Positions 1-8,088 of a stretch of DNA of 64,000 nt are shown here, piece after piece. The DNA is from BOG-908 sp964242115 (GTDB lineage: Bacteria > Pseudomonadota > Alphaproteobacteria > Acetobacterales > Acetobacteraceae), in the NCBI GenBank assembly GCA_964242115.1, contig CAXSZX010000006.1:158328-222327 (forward strand), given 5' to 3'. Within the stretch, counting starts at the first letter, position 1. Every line of letters begins with the position of its first letter. The translations under genes and the position numbers were made by a program. The notes beneath the pieces are model-generated. The model saw only the letters and a list, made by a program, of their open reading frames with translations, was not told the DNA's origin and ran no database searches.

Positions 1-100
1 GGCTGTCGCGGACGGCTGAAACAACACGTTTCACCACGGCGCACCGACGGGAGCACAAGTTTTTGGTTCTTTTTTTCAAAAAAGAACTGCTTGCCTTGCC
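1..100. repeat. Palindromic element, right half (copy 1)
   Basis: Right half of the dispersed element: core with CTGTCGCGG, then a B-type arm (GGTTC, T-run, A-run, GAACTGC) and the terminal GCTTGCCTT. The left half would lie outside the window. It sits just downstream of modB. Confidence 0.85.
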
Positions 101-110
101 TGCACTTGCC

Positions 111-794
111 TCACCCGGTCCGCCACCGGCGCCCAAGCACTTCCGCCAGCACCAACCCCCCCAGCGCAAGGCTCACCGACATCGCCGCCAGCCGTGCGGC
201 CTCCGCCTCGCCGCCCGGCGTGTCCAGCGCGTTGTAGATGGCCAGCGGCAACGTGCGGGTCTGCCCGGGAATGTTGGCGGCGAACGTGATCACCGCGCCG
301 AATTCACCCAGGCTGGCGGTGTAGCCGAGCACCGCGGCCGCCAGCACGCCGGGTGCCGCCAGCGGCAAGGTGATGCTGGTGAAGCGGTCCAGCCAGTGCG
401 CGCCCAGCGTGCGCGCCGCCTGTTCCAGCTGCGGGTCGATCGCCTCCAGCGACAACCGGATCGCGCGCACCATCAGCGGGAACACCATCACTCCGCAGGC
501 GAGCGACGCGCCGGCCTCGGTGAACACCAGCCGCACGCCCAGCACACGCAGCAGCCAGGCGCCGATGGGTCCGTGCGTGCCGAAGGTCAGCAGCAGCAGC
601 CAGCCGGTGACCACGGGCGGCAGCATCAGCGGCAGGTGCACCGCAGCGTTGAGCAGGAAGCGGCCGGGGAAGCTGCAACGGGCCAGCACGGTGCCGACCA
701 GCAGTGCTAAAGGAAGGCCGAAGGCGACGGCGCGCAGCGCGACGCGCAAGCTGAGAACGACGGCTTCGCTCTCCGCGGGTGAGAGGGTCAGCAC
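111..794 (-). CDS. modB: Molybdate ABC transporter permease ModB
   Basis: Inner-membrane permease of the molybdate importer, which works with the periplasmic binding protein ModA and an ATPase ModC that is not in view. The protein is about 227 residues, the usual ModB length, with about five membrane segments. The EAA loop that docks the ATPase is visible (EAARTLGAHWLDRF, then ITLPLAAPG). I chose a GTG start at 794 because the reading frame further upstream is only the palindromic element. ModA lies upstream on the same strand but is separated from modB by a complete copy of the element, so the two may not be fully co-transcribed. The missing modC may lie beyond the left edge. Confidence 0.9.
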   Translation of the reverse strand: MLTLSPAESEAVVLSLRVALRAVAFGLPLALLVGTVLARCSFPGRFLLNAAVHLPLMLPPVVTGWLLLLTFGTHGPIGAWLLRVLGVRLVFTEAGASLACGVMVFPLMVRAIRLSLEAIDPQLEQAARTLGAHWLDRFTSITLPLAAPGVLAAAVLGYTASLGEFGAVITFAANIPGQTRTLPLAIYNALDTPGGEAEAARLAAMSVSLALGGLVLAEVLGRRWRTG

Positions 795-798
795 AGAA

Positions 799-936
799 GA
801 AAGCAAGCACTTCTTTTTCTGAAGAAAAAGAAGCAAAAAGACCTTTGTTCGGCTGTCGCGGACTCTCCCGCACGGCGCGCCCAAGGGCACAAAAGTTTTT
901 TGGTTCTTTTTTTCAAAAAAGAACTGCTTCCTTGCT
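799..936. repeat. Palindromic element, A-left/B-right (copy 2)
   Basis: Complete copy. Left arm TTCTTTTTCTGAAGAAAAAGAA; core GGCTGTCGCGG; right arm GGTTC..GAACTGC. It fills the modA-modB gap, overlaps the modA stop, and starts just upstream of the modB GTG. Confidence 0.9.
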
Positions 937-1690
937 AGGGCCGGCTGAACCCGTAATGCCGGAACACGTCCTGCGCCGGCTGCGTCTGCAGGAACGCCAG
1001 GAACCCCCGCGCCTCGGCGCTGTCGTTGTCGGCCACCACGGCGGCCGGATACAGGATAGGGTCGTGGCTGTCGGCCGGGAACTCGGCGGCCACCGCCAGG
1101 ATCGGCGTCACCCGCACGTCGGTGCCGTAGACGATCCCTGCCGGCGCCTCGCCCAGCTCCACCAGCCGCAGCGCCGAGCGCACCGAGTCCGCCGGTGCCA
1201 GCCGGCGCTCCATTTTCGGCCACATGCCTAGCCGCTCCAGCGCCTGCTGGGCGTAGATGCCGGCCGGCACGTGCGCCGGGTCGCCCACGGCCAGCCGGCC
1301 GCTGGGCCCCAGCACCGCGTCCAGGTTGCCGCCGGCCGTCAGCGTCACCGCTTTCAGCCCGGCCTTTGGCTCCACCAGCACCAGCGTGTTGCCCAGCAGG
1401 TCCACCCGGCTATGGGGCGCCAGGCTGCCGCGCTGTGCCAATTCGTCCATCCACTTCTCGTCGGCCGAGACGAACACGCCGGCTGGCGCCCCGCGCTCGA
1501 TCTGCTGGGCCAGCGTGGAGCTCGACGCGAACGAGAAGACCAACTTGCCGTGCCCGTGCGCCGTCCACAGCGCGCCGACATCCTGCATGGCGTCGGTCAG
1601 GCTGGCGGCGGCGAACACCGTCAGCGCAGGACCCGCCGCCACGGCCTGCAGCGGCGCGCACAGCAGCAGCCAGGCGAACACAAACCTCAT
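935..1690 (-). CDS. modA: Molybdate-binding periplasmic protein ModA
   Basis: Periplasmic receptor that captures molybdate for the ModBC transporter. The protein has 251 residues. A signal peptide (about residues 1-22, ending AVAAG) precedes the family start LTVFAAASLTDAM; further on come SFASSSTLAQQI, GAPAGVFVSAD and PAGIYAQQAL, all typical of ModA. The ATG at 1690 overlaps the stop codon of the upstream efflux pump by four bases, so translation is probably coupled. The stop codon lies at the edge of a palindromic element. Confidence 0.93.
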   Translation of the reverse strand: MRFVFAWLLLCAPLQAVAAGPALTVFAAASLTDAMQDVGALWTAHGHGKLVFSFASSSTLAQQIERGAPAGVFVSADEKWMDELAQRGSLAPHSRVDLLGNTLVLVEPKAGLKAVTLTAGGNLDAVLGPSGRLAVGDPAHVPAGIYAQQALERLGMWPKMERRLAPADSVRSALRLVELGEAPAGIVYGTDVRVTPILAVAAEFPADSHDPILYPAAVVADNDSAEARGFLAFLQTQPAQDVFRHYGFSRP

Positions 1691-3201
1691 CGCGACCCTC
1701 TCATCCTCGCACCCGACATTGCCTGCCCGGCGTTCCTCGCCAGCAGCAGGCCCGCCGGTGCGGCCAGCGCCGATATGCCAGCTACCACCAGGAACGCCAG
1801 CGCGAAATCCGCCGTCACCGGCGCCGCGTGCGGGCCGGCACGCGTCAGCGACAGCACGCCGGCGCTGATCGGGATGCCCACCGTCAGCGAGACCTGCTGC
1901 AGCATGGCGTACAGCGTGGTGGCCGCACTCATCCGCTCCGCCGGCACGTCGGCGTAGGCCACCGCGTTGTAGGCGGTGAACTGCAGCGAACGCAGCACGC
2001 CGCCCAGGATCAGCACGCCGTAGAGTGCGGCCAGCGGCCAGCCCGGCCGGAACGCGGCGTAGGCCGCGAGCACGCAGGAGCAGAGCAGCCCGTTGACCAC
2101 CAGCGTGGTGCGGAAGCCGAAGCGGCGCAACACCCACTGCGTCGCCGGCTTCATGCCGATCGCACCGGCGGCGCTGGCAAAGGTGATCATCCCGCTCTGC
2201 GCGGCGCTGCGGCCGAAGCCCACCTGGATCATCAGCGGCAGCAGAAACGGCACCGCGCCGATGCCCACGCGGAACAGCGAGCCGGCGAAAACCGAGACGG
2301 CGAAGGTCGGCACCCGCAGCAGCGAGAAGTCCAGCAGCGGCCGCGAGCGGCGCCGCACGTGCGCCACGTAGGCGGCCGCGGAGACGACGCTGACCAGCGC
2401 CATCGCCAGCACCGCCGCCGGCGGCACCAGGTGACGCCCGGCAACCTCCAGCACCCCCATGAAGCCGGCCAGCGCCAGGCCGGTCAGTACCAGGCCGGCG
2501 GCGTCGAAGCGCCCGGGCGCGGGCTCGCGCACGTCGCGGATGAACAGGCTGACCAGCGCGAAGCCGGCCACGCCGATCGGCACGTTGATGTCGAAGATCC
2601 AGTTCCACGAAAAGTAAGTCACGATCAGCCCGCCCACAGGCGGCCCGATCACCGGGCCCACCAGCGCCGGCATCGTCACCCACGCCATCGCCCCGATCAG
2701 CCGTTCCTTCGGCACCGAGCGCAGCAGCACCAGCCGCCCCACCGGCAGCATCATGGCACCGCCCGCGCCCTGCACGACGCGCGCGGCCACCAGGAAGCCG
2801 AGCGAGTCCGCCCGCCCGCACAGCACCGAGCCCAGCGTGAACACCGCGATGGCGGCGCGGAACACGTTCCGGGTGCCGAAGCGGTCCGCCATCCACCCGC
2901 TGGCGGGGATGAACACGGCAACCGCGAACAAATAGGACGTGAGCGCCACGTTCATGTGCACCGGGTCCACCCGGAACGCGCGGGCCATCGCCGGCAGCGC
3001 GGTGGCGATCACCGTGCCGTCCAGGTTCTGCATGAACAGCGCGCAGGCGACGATGATCGCCACCAGGCGCTCGTATCGCGGCGAGGCGGGACCATGCGCG
3101 GCCTCCGCGGTGGAACGCGTCTCGGGGTCGGCAGTGTCGACGGACGCTGCCTCCGGCGTGACAGGATACGGGCGCGCGGGCGTAATGAGCGACGATGTCA
3201 T
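1687..3201 (-). CDS. DHA2-family MFS efflux permease
   Basis: Proton-driven multidrug-type exporter of the inner membrane with 504 residues and probably 14 membrane segments. Family motifs are clear: motif A GWMADRFGTRN, motif B RVVQGAGGAMM, and antiporter motif C GPVIGPPVGG. The N-terminal ~45 residues are a polar extension. It is the first gene of an apparent unit with modA (four-base overlap). The substrate cannot be told from sequence, and its pairing with molybdate uptake may be incidental. Confidence 0.88.
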   Translation of the reverse strand: MTSSLITPARPYPVTPEAASVDTADPETRSTAEAAHGPASPRYERLVAIIVACALFMQNLDGTVIATALPAMARAFRVDPVHMNVALTSYLFAVAVFIPASGWMADRFGTRNVFRAAIAVFTLGSVLCGRADSLGFLVAARVVQGAGGAMMLPVGRLVLLRSVPKERLIGAMAWVTMPALVGPVIGPPVGGLIVTYFSWNWIFDINVPIGVAGFALVSLFIRDVREPAPGRFDAAGLVLTGLALAGFMGVLEVAGRHLVPPAAVLAMALVSVVSAAAYVAHVRRRSRPLLDFSLLRVPTFAVSVFAGSLFRVGIGAVPFLLPLMIQVGFGRSAAQSGMITFASAAGAIGMKPATQWVLRRFGFRTTLVVNGLLCSCVLAAYAAFRPGWPLAALYGVLILGGVLRSLQFTAYNAVAYADVPAERMSAATTLYAMLQQVSLTVGIPISAGVLSLTRAGPHAAPVTADFALAFLVVAGISALAAPAGLLLARNAGQAMSGARMRGSR

Positions 3202-3235
3202 GACGGCGGGTCAAGATCTTGAGTTCTAGACAGCC

Positions 3236-3310
3236 GGCAAGGAAGCAAGGCCTGCTTTTTGAAAAAAAGCAGCAAAAGATTTTTGCGCCTTCTGTCGCGG
3301 AGGTTTCTGC
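3236..3310. repeat. Palindromic element, left half (copy 3)
   Basis: GGCCTGC arm with T-run/A-run and GCAGC, followed by the core CTGTCGCGG. It uses the GC variant of the A arm, changed on both sides of the stem. The right arm is not recognisable. Confidence 0.75.
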
Positions 3311-3398
3311 AAAGTGCACGCCTTGGGAAGGGAATTTCAAAGAGACGCGTCATTGACTGTGGACGATCAACGCGACAGGCGGTGTAGAGGCTCGAACG

Positions 3399-3535
3399 CA
3401 AGGCAAGCGGTTCTTTTTTAATTAAACGAACCAAAAAACTTTCGTTCCTTTGGGTGCGCGCTGCAGGAAACTCCGCGACAGCAGGGACAAAAGTCTTTTG
3501 CTGCGTATGTTCAAAAAAGCAGGCCTTGCTTTCCT
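3399..3535. repeat. Palindromic element, B-left/A-right (copy 4)
   Basis: Left arm GCGGTTC..GAACC with an AATTAA loop; core CTCCGCGACAGC; right arm GCTGC..GCAGGCCTTGCTTTCC. Confidence 0.88.
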
Positions 3536-3573
3536 TTCCAGATTTCGAAGAGTCAGCCGCATGCCCGCTGGTA

Positions 3574-4035
3574 TCAGTAGGTCTTGTAGGGCAGGAATTT
3601 GCCGCTCATGGTGATGGACACGCGGTCGCCGGCTGGGTCGGGCGCGCGTTCGAGGTTCATGCGGAAATCTATGGCGCTCATGATGCCGTCGCCGAATTCC
3701 TCGTGAATCAGCGCCTTGAACGTGGTGCCGTAGACGTTCACCAGCTCGTAGAAGCGGTACACCAGCGGGTCGGTCGGCACCGCGGTGGGCAGCGAGCCGC
3801 GGTAGGGCGGCGTCTGCAGCAGCTTCACCTCGAACGGCGCCAGGCCCAGATGGTGCCCGATCGCCTGGGCCGCCGCTTCAGGCAGCGTCATCTGGCCCAG
3901 CAGCCCGGCGGTGACGAACTCCTTGGACAGGCCGTCGCACAGCAGGGCGAGGCTGGCCCAGGTCAGGTCACGCTCGATTTTAAGGCGGACGATCTTCTCG
4001 GTAAGTTCGGCGCGGGAGATGGCTTCGTGATGCAT
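3574..4035 (-). CDS. cynS: Cyanate hydratase (cyanase)
   Basis: Cytosolic decameric enzyme that converts cyanate and bicarbonate to ammonia and carbon dioxide. The 153 residues match the family length (156 in E. coli). The three catalytic residues are present with a two-residue offset from E. coli: Arg94 and Glu97 in VYRFYELVNVYG, and Ser120 in GIMSAIDF. The N-terminal helical domain covers about residues 8-70. No cynT carbonic anhydrase, cynR regulator or cyanate transporter is adjacent, so it appears to be a single-gene unit with element copies on both sides. Confidence 0.95.
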   Translation of the reverse strand: MHHEAISRAELTEKIVRLKIERDLTWASLALLCDGLSKEFVTAGLLGQMTLPEAAAQAIGHHLGLAPFEVKLLQTPPYRGSLPTAVPTDPLVYRFYELVNVYGTTFKALIHEEFGDGIMSAIDFRMNLERAPDPAGDRVSITMSGKFLPYKTY

Positions 4036-4054
4036 CGCAAATACCCGTCAGTTT

Positions 4055-4146
4055 GTCGGCTGTCGCCTACTCTCCGGAGGCGTCCGCGACAGCCGCAGTA
4101 AAAGTTTTTTGCTTCTTTTTTCAAAAAAGAAGGCCTTGCTTTCTTA
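4055..4146. repeat. Palindromic element, right part (copy 5)
   Basis: Core (GGCTGTCGC ... GCGACAGCC) and an A-type right arm GCTTC..GAAGGCCTTGC. No left arm. It lies directly upstream of cynS. Confidence 0.8.
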
Positions 4147-4178
4147 ACGCCGCGCCTTGCCCGGCCCTGACCTGATTG

Positions 4179-4895
4179 TCACACGAGCCGGGCCGCCTGC
4201 ACCAGACGCGCCAGCGCTGTCTCCACGTCGTCCGGGCAAGCGGCAGGCCGGTCGAAGGCGACCCGCACGACTGTCTCGTCCTGCACCAGGTCGATCCCGT
4301 CGGAATCTATGCCAAGCAGCCGCCAAGCTCCCACCGCGCCTGCGCGTCGCGCGACCGCGGCCAGCGCGTCCGCCTGGCTATCGTTCCATCGGGCGAGGAT
4401 GCTGTCCTGGGTGGCTTGCGTGAGGACGGCCTGCGGCGGCGGCGCGAGCGCGTCCGCGGCGAGTCTCCTCGCCAGCCCGAAGCCGCCGACGTAGTGGCCC
4501 GATAGCGTCACCAGCCGCCACAGGCCGAAATCGGTAAAGTCCGCGTAGAGCGCCGCGTAGGGGTGGCGGCCAACCCAGAACCGGCGCAGCGCCGGGTCGG
4601 GCTCGGGCTGCGCGGTGGCCACCACGCTCAGGCGCGGCGCCGTCTGCGGGTTGGCGTCCACAGCTTGGCCGGTCACCAGCAGGGCGCAACGCGGGTCCGC
4701 TTGCAGGTGGCGTGTGTGGGCGGACAGGGCGGAGAGCAGCAGCAGCACGGCACCATCGGGTGTTGCCGCCGGCGTCACCAGCGAGGCGAACGGATGCCCG
4801 TCGGACTGGGTGGCCAGCGTGCCGGACCTTGCTGCGCGCAGCAGACAACGCGCGGCAAAGGCGAGGTCGACGGCTTGGTTCGCTCCTGCGTTCAA
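4179..4895 (-). CDS. HugZ-like pyridoxamine 5'-phosphate oxidase-fold protein
   Basis: A split-barrel FMN-binding domain (about residues 10-150) followed by a DUF2470-like C-terminal domain (about 155-238), the layout of the HugZ heme-utilisation family. Supporting stretches are SGTLATQSDGHPFASLVTPA at the N-terminus, WVGRHPYAALYADFTDFGLWRL in the middle and GIDSDGIDLV at the end. Members bind flavin or heme and some degrade heme. No heme transporter gene is nearby, so the substrate is unproven. Length 238 residues with an ATG start. Confidence 0.8.
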   Translation of the reverse strand: MNAGANQAVDLAFAARCLLRAARSGTLATQSDGHPFASLVTPAATPDGAVLLLLSALSAHTRHLQADPRCALLVTGQAVDANPQTAPRLSVVATAQPEPDPALRRFWVGRHPYAALYADFTDFGLWRLVTLSGHYVGGFGLARRLAADALAPPPQAVLTQATQDSILARWNDSQADALAAVARRAGAVGAWRLLGIDSDGIDLVQDETVVRVAFDRPAACPDDVETALARLVQAARLV

Positions 4896-4929
4896 CTTGC
4901 GCCGCCGTTCGTTGCATCAGAGAAGGAGG

Positions 4930-5075
4930 CGGTTCTTTTTTGAAAAAAGAACCAAAAAACTTTTGTCTCCGTGGGTCCGTGGTCTTGAGGCTTGGTGTTT
5001 CAGCCTGCGGCGACAGCGGGGACAAAAGCTTTTGCTTCTTTTTCTCGAAAAAGAAGGCCTTTCTTCCTTCCTGTT
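4930..5075. repeat. Palindromic element, B-left/A-right (copy 6)
   Basis: Left arm GCGGTTC..GAACC; core with a GGTGTTTCAGCC segment and GGCGACAGC; right arm GCTTCTTTTTCTCG..GAAGGCC. It lies between the HugZ-like gene and the regulator, which are divergent. Confidence 0.9.
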
Positions 5076-5139
5076 GACGCGCTCGCGCAAGGCGCGCGCT
5101 TACGTTAGGTCAAGCAGCGCCCCCAGCCGGAACCACCCA

Positions 5140-5838
5140 ATGAAGCACACCATCGCCCTCGTCGACGACGACCGCAACATCCTCACCAGCGTGTCGATGA
5201 CCCTCGAACAGGAGGGCTACGCCGTGCGCACCTACACCGACGGCGAGAGCGCGTTGCAGGCGATCAACGCCCGCCCGGTGGACCTGGCCGTGCTCGACAT
5301 CAAGATGCCGCGCATGGACGGCATGGAGCTGCTGCAGCGCCTGCGCCAGCGTAGCCAGATGCCTGTGATCTTCCTCACCAGCAAGGACGAGGAGGTGGAC
5401 GAGCTGATGGGCCTGCGTCTGGGTGCGGACGACTACATCACCAAGCCGTTCAGCCAGCGCCTGCTGATCGAACGCATCCGCGCCCTGCTTCGCCGCAACG
5501 AGACCAGCCGGGCCGAGGGTTCGGGCGCGCCGGCCGGCGGCATCCTCACCCGCGGCGACCTGGTGCTCGACGAGACCAAGCACCAGTGCATGTGGAAAGG
5601 CACCGACATCCAGCTGACGGTGACCGAGTTCCTGCTGGTCAAGGCGCTGGCCGCGCGGCCGGGCATGGTGAAGTCGCGCGACCAGTTGATCGACGCAGCC
5701 TACGGCGAGAACACCTTTGTCGACGACCGCACGATCGACAGCCACGTCAAGCGCGTGCGCAAGAAGTTTCGACAGGTGGACGGAGAGTTCAACGCCTTCG
5801 AGACGCTGTATGGCATCGGGTATCGATACAAGGAGTGA
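5140..5838 (+). CDS. chvI: ChvI-type two-component response regulator
   Basis: DNA-binding response regulator of the OmpR family, closest by eye to ChvI of the ExoS/ChvG-ChvI system, which controls envelope and exopolysaccharide genes in alphaproteobacteria. The receiver domain (about residues 1-120) has the acidic pair in LVDDDRN, the phospho-acceptor Asp in LAVLDIKMPRMDG, and the conserved Lys in DDYITKPF. A winged-helix domain follows (about 135-232, with TIDSHVKRVRKKF and GIGYRYKE). The partner kinase chvG and the Hpr/PTS genes that normally follow are absent; yfdX comes next. Start at 5140 gives the typical MKHTIALVDDDRNILTSV opening. Confidence 0.85.
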   Translation: MKHTIALVDDDRNILTSVSMTLEQEGYAVRTYTDGESALQAINARPVDLAVLDIKMPRMDGMELLQRLRQRSQMPVIFLTSKDEEVDELMGLRLGADDYITKPFSQRLLIERIRALLRRNETSRAEGSGAPAGGILTRGDLVLDETKHQCMWKGTDIQLTVTEFLLVKALAARPGMVKSRDQLIDAAYGENTFVDDRTIDSHVKRVRKKFRQVDGEFNAFETLYGIGYRYKE

Positions 5839-5890
5839 GAGAGGCCTGCTTTCTTGAAAAGCGGCAGGATGTTTTTGGTCTCGCTGTCGC
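5838..5890. repeat. Worn palindromic element, left half (copy 7)
   Basis: GGCCTGCTTTCTTGAAAAGC followed by CTCGCTGTCGC. Similar in order to the A arm plus core but with several changes. Directly after the regulator stop codon. Confidence 0.5.
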
Positions 5891-6005
5891 ACTCGCAATA
5901 CGCCGCCGTGTCCTCGAATTCATGCAACGACAGGTTCTGGCAAGTATTTAGGTCATGCACGGCAAGTTGGCTGTGCAAACCAATCAGTTTCGAAAGAGCG
6001 AGACA

Positions 6006-6707
6006 ATGAAAGTCACTCCCTTCTGCGCGGCCGCCGCGCTGGCGGCGGCGCTTGCCGACAGCCCGGCGCTTGCCGCAGACGCCAACGCGAACCCCACGAC
6101 GCAGGCCGGCCAAAAGGCCGCCGACAGGGACTTTGGCAAACTATCCGTGGACGGCGTGAAAGCCTTCCGGGACGTGCAAGCCGCCCGGCTCGCCATCTTC
6201 AACGGCGAGCCTGACCGGGCCAAATCCTACCTGGCCGACGCGCAAAGCGCGCTGGGCCGCGCCAAGGGCGACGACACCGTGTTCATGAAGGCGGAAGCCG
6301 AGCTGAAGATGGCGCCTGGCGACAAGCAGCCGGAAGCCGCCTCCAGCGACCAGGCAAAAGCGAAGGTTGCCTGGGTGCCGGTCGACGGACAGATGGCAGT
6401 CGACGAGGACTACGCCGACACGTCCGACAAGACAGCCAAGCCCAGCGTCAAGGACCAGAGCGCCGCCGCCGCCGCCGCCAGCCACGCGGATACCTTGAAG
6501 CTGGCGGACCTGAACGTCGACTTCACCGCCGAAGTGATACCGCTACAGGCGACGATCGGTCAGGTCGGTGCGGCCGTAGAGCTCGCCAGCCAGAACAAGT
6601 TTTACGAAGCGAGCCTGAAGCTCAAATCCGTCGAGGACAGCGCAAGGTTCGACACCGTCGTCGTGAACGCAACGCCGTCCAAGCCGAGCAACCCGTCGCA
6701 CTCCTGA
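6006..6707 (+). CDS. yfdX: YfdX family periplasmic protein
   Basis: A signal peptide (residues 1-22, cleaved after SPALA) is followed by a YfdX domain. The diagnostic stretch is DGVKAFRDVQAARLAIFNGE at about residues 55-75, and a second conserved part is VDFTAEVIPLQATIGQVGAAVELA. E. coli YfdX is induced under acid and multidrug stress through EvgA, but its molecular role is not settled. An alanine- and lysine-rich linker lies in the middle. I chose the ATG at 6006 because it starts the signal peptide. It follows the ChvI-like gene on the same strand after about 165 bases. Confidence 0.8.
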   Translation: MKVTPFCAAAALAAALADSPALAADANANPTTQAGQKAADRDFGKLSVDGVKAFRDVQAARLAIFNGEPDRAKSYLADAQSALGRAKGDDTVFMKAEAELKMAPGDKQPEAASSDQAKAKVAWVPVDGQMAVDEDYADTSDKTAKPSVKDQSAAAAAASHADTLKLADLNVDFTAEVIPLQATIGQVGAAVELASQNKFYEASLKLKSVEDSARFDTVVVNATPSKPSNPSHS

Positions 6708-7048
6708 GGCCAGCAAGACAAAAGGAGGCAGGCAAGGCGTTCTTTTCTGAAGAAGACAAGCAAAAGACTTGTGCCTCTGCTGTCGCGGAGGTTTCAGCAG
6801 CGCGCGCCCCAGAAAACAAGTTTTTCGGTTCTTTTCCAAGAAACACCGTTTGGCTTGCTTCTCCTGTTTAATTGCGCAACGCCGCCGACACTGGGCTGTG
6901 CAAGGCCCAGCCTGCGGCGTTGTCGCGTCCCACATGGGACCGTCCAGAACATTTTTTGGCTGAAGCACTTTTTTGCGGCTATCGTAACCTTTTTTCAATC
7001 GATCTTGCGCTACGCAGTCTCTGGACGCGGGAGTAGCAGGAGGCAGGA
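6708..7048. other. Gene-free stretch downstream of yfdX
   Basis: It contains a diverged palindromic element (6730-6863) and about 185 bases of leader for the small gene at 7049, with T-rich runs near 6950-6995. No gene or convincing promoter was seen. Confidence 0.6.
6730..6863. repeat. Diverged palindromic element (copy 8)
   Basis: Both arms and the core CTGTCGCGGAGG are recognisable, but the arm stems are imperfect (TTCTTTTCTGAAGAAGAC; GTTCTTTTCCAAGAAAC). Confidence 0.7.
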
Positions 7049-7369
7049 ATGAGTGGCGTATCGGGTTTGGGTTCTAGCACGTCTGTGCTTCACGGCGTGG
7101 CTGCCGCGCGTAGCAGCACGCCGGCTGCCGGAACAGCCAGCGCGCGCAACGCCAGCAGCACAAGCGGCCAGAATGCAACGGGGCAGACGACGAGCACGAC
7201 GGCGAATGCCGATGGCTCGACTACCACCACCGTAACCGGCGCGGGTGGTGTCGTGATCTCCGTCAGCACCACTTCGCCGACGATCGGTCCGTCTGCCACG
7301 TCCAGTCTGACGAAAGCGACCACCCAGCAGAATACTCCGCTGGGCTCGCGCCTGAACGTCAGCGTTTAA
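7049..7369 (+). CDS. Small Ser/Thr/Ala-rich protein of unknown function
   Basis: A 106-residue protein of low complexity, dominated by Ser, Thr, Ala and Gly, without a signal peptide or membrane segment I can support. A strong ribosome binding site (AGGAGGCAGG) lies right before the ATG, and it stops ten bases before the convergent DUF892 gene. I do not recognise a family. The composition suggests a disordered protein. It could be a chance frame in GC-rich DNA, but the ribosome binding site argues for a real gene. Confidence 0.6.
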   Translation: MSGVSGLGSSTSVLHGVAAARSSTPAAGTASARNASSTSGQNATGQTTSTTANADGSTTTTVTGAGGVVISVSTTSPTIGPSATSSLTKATTQQNTPLGSRLNVSV

Positions 7370-7378
7370 AGCGAGGCT

Positions 7379-7882
7379 TCAGGCGGCCTTCGCTGCCATC
7401 TTGGCGGTCTTCTCGCCAAGCTTGCTGGCGTACTCGTCGCCCTTGTAGATGTCGCTGACGATCTGCTTCAGCTTGGTGACGTGCTCCTTCTTGCCCAGCG
7501 CTGCAGCGTATGCAGCCGCGGAGCCGAACCCGGCGATGCCGTAGTGGGACATACGCTGGTATTGCGCGATGATGGAGATGTCGAGAAGCTCGCCCTTCTC
7601 CGGCGCTTCCTTAACCGTGTGCTTGAGGGCCTCCTTGACCAGCCCTTCCATGCCCTTGCAGTGCTCCTTTTCCACTTCCTCGTCAGCGTCGGCGAGCAGG
7701 CCCTTCAGCGTCTCGGCATGCGTCTTGATGCCGGTGACCGACTGCTGGAGCATCTCCTTCAGCTTGGGGTCGTGCGCGTGCTCGGCCATCGTGGTGACCG
7801 CGCGGGTCATCTGGTCGTTGGCGGACCAAAGGTCCTTCATCTCGTCGCCGTAGATCTCTTCGAGGCTGTCTGGTGCGGACAT
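7379..7882 (-). CDS. DUF892 ferritin-like stress protein (YciE/YciF family)
   Basis: A four-helix ferritin-like protein of 167 residues. The DUF892 opening is present (SLEEIYGDEMKDLWSANDQM), as is the carboxylate- and histidine-containing stretch HYGIAGFGSAAAYAAALG. Members bind a di-iron or di-manganese centre and are usually part of stress responses; the exact reaction is unknown. Alanine/lysine-rich C-terminus. It is transcribed toward the small gene at 7049. Confidence 0.88.
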   Translation of the reverse strand: MSAPDSLEEIYGDEMKDLWSANDQMTRAVTTMAEHAHDPKLKEMLQQSVTGIKTHAETLKGLLADADEEVEKEHCKGMEGLVKEALKHTVKEAPEKGELLDISIIAQYQRMSHYGIAGFGSAAAYAAALGKKEHVTKLKQIVSDIYKGDEYASKLGEKTAKMAAKAA

Positions 7883-7919
7883 TGCGTGTCTCCGTTGGTG
7901 TGCGGGCGTTCAACGAGAG

Positions 7920-8060
7920 AAGAAAGCAAGCGGTTCTTTTTTGAAAAAAAGAACCAAAAAACTTTTGCTCCCTGCCGGCGACCTTTCCGGCGAGCGCGCG
8001 GCAGCGGAGACAAAAGTTTTTTGCTTCTTTTTTCTCAAAAAGAAGGCCTTGCTTGCTTGC
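7920..8060. repeat. Palindromic element, B-left/A-right (copy 9)
   Basis: Left arm GCGGTTC..GAACC; core with GCCGGCGACC and CGCGCGGCAGC; right arm GCTTC..GAAGGCCTTGCTTGC. It lies between the divergent DUF892 and permease genes, so it fills their shared upstream region. Confidence 0.92.
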
Positions 8061-8088
8061 TGACCGAATCGCCAGGACGCCCCGCCCC

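Larger units (their letters stand above)
3202..3573. other. Gene-free stretch between cynS and the efflux pump
   Basis: It holds one half copy (3236-3310) and one complete copy (3399-3535) of the palindromic element. About 90 bases between them show no gene. Transcription from the pump and from cynS runs leftward on both sides, so this is the pump's upstream region and cynS's downstream region. Confidence 0.7.

Noticed and set aside
1195..3222. Long open frames antisense to the efflux and ModA genes, and similar long frames opposite most genes
   Set aside because: High GC with strong codon bias opens the antisense frames; their composition (Arg, Gly, His, Gln rich) is not protein-like and the sense genes have clear family motifs.
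7883..7950. EcfG-type promoter (GGAAC..CGTT) for the DUF892 gene
   Set aside because: A GAACC to CGTT pair at about the right spacing exists, but the -35 begins AGAAC instead of GGAAC and it is simply the element's B arm, which recurs at unrelated genes.
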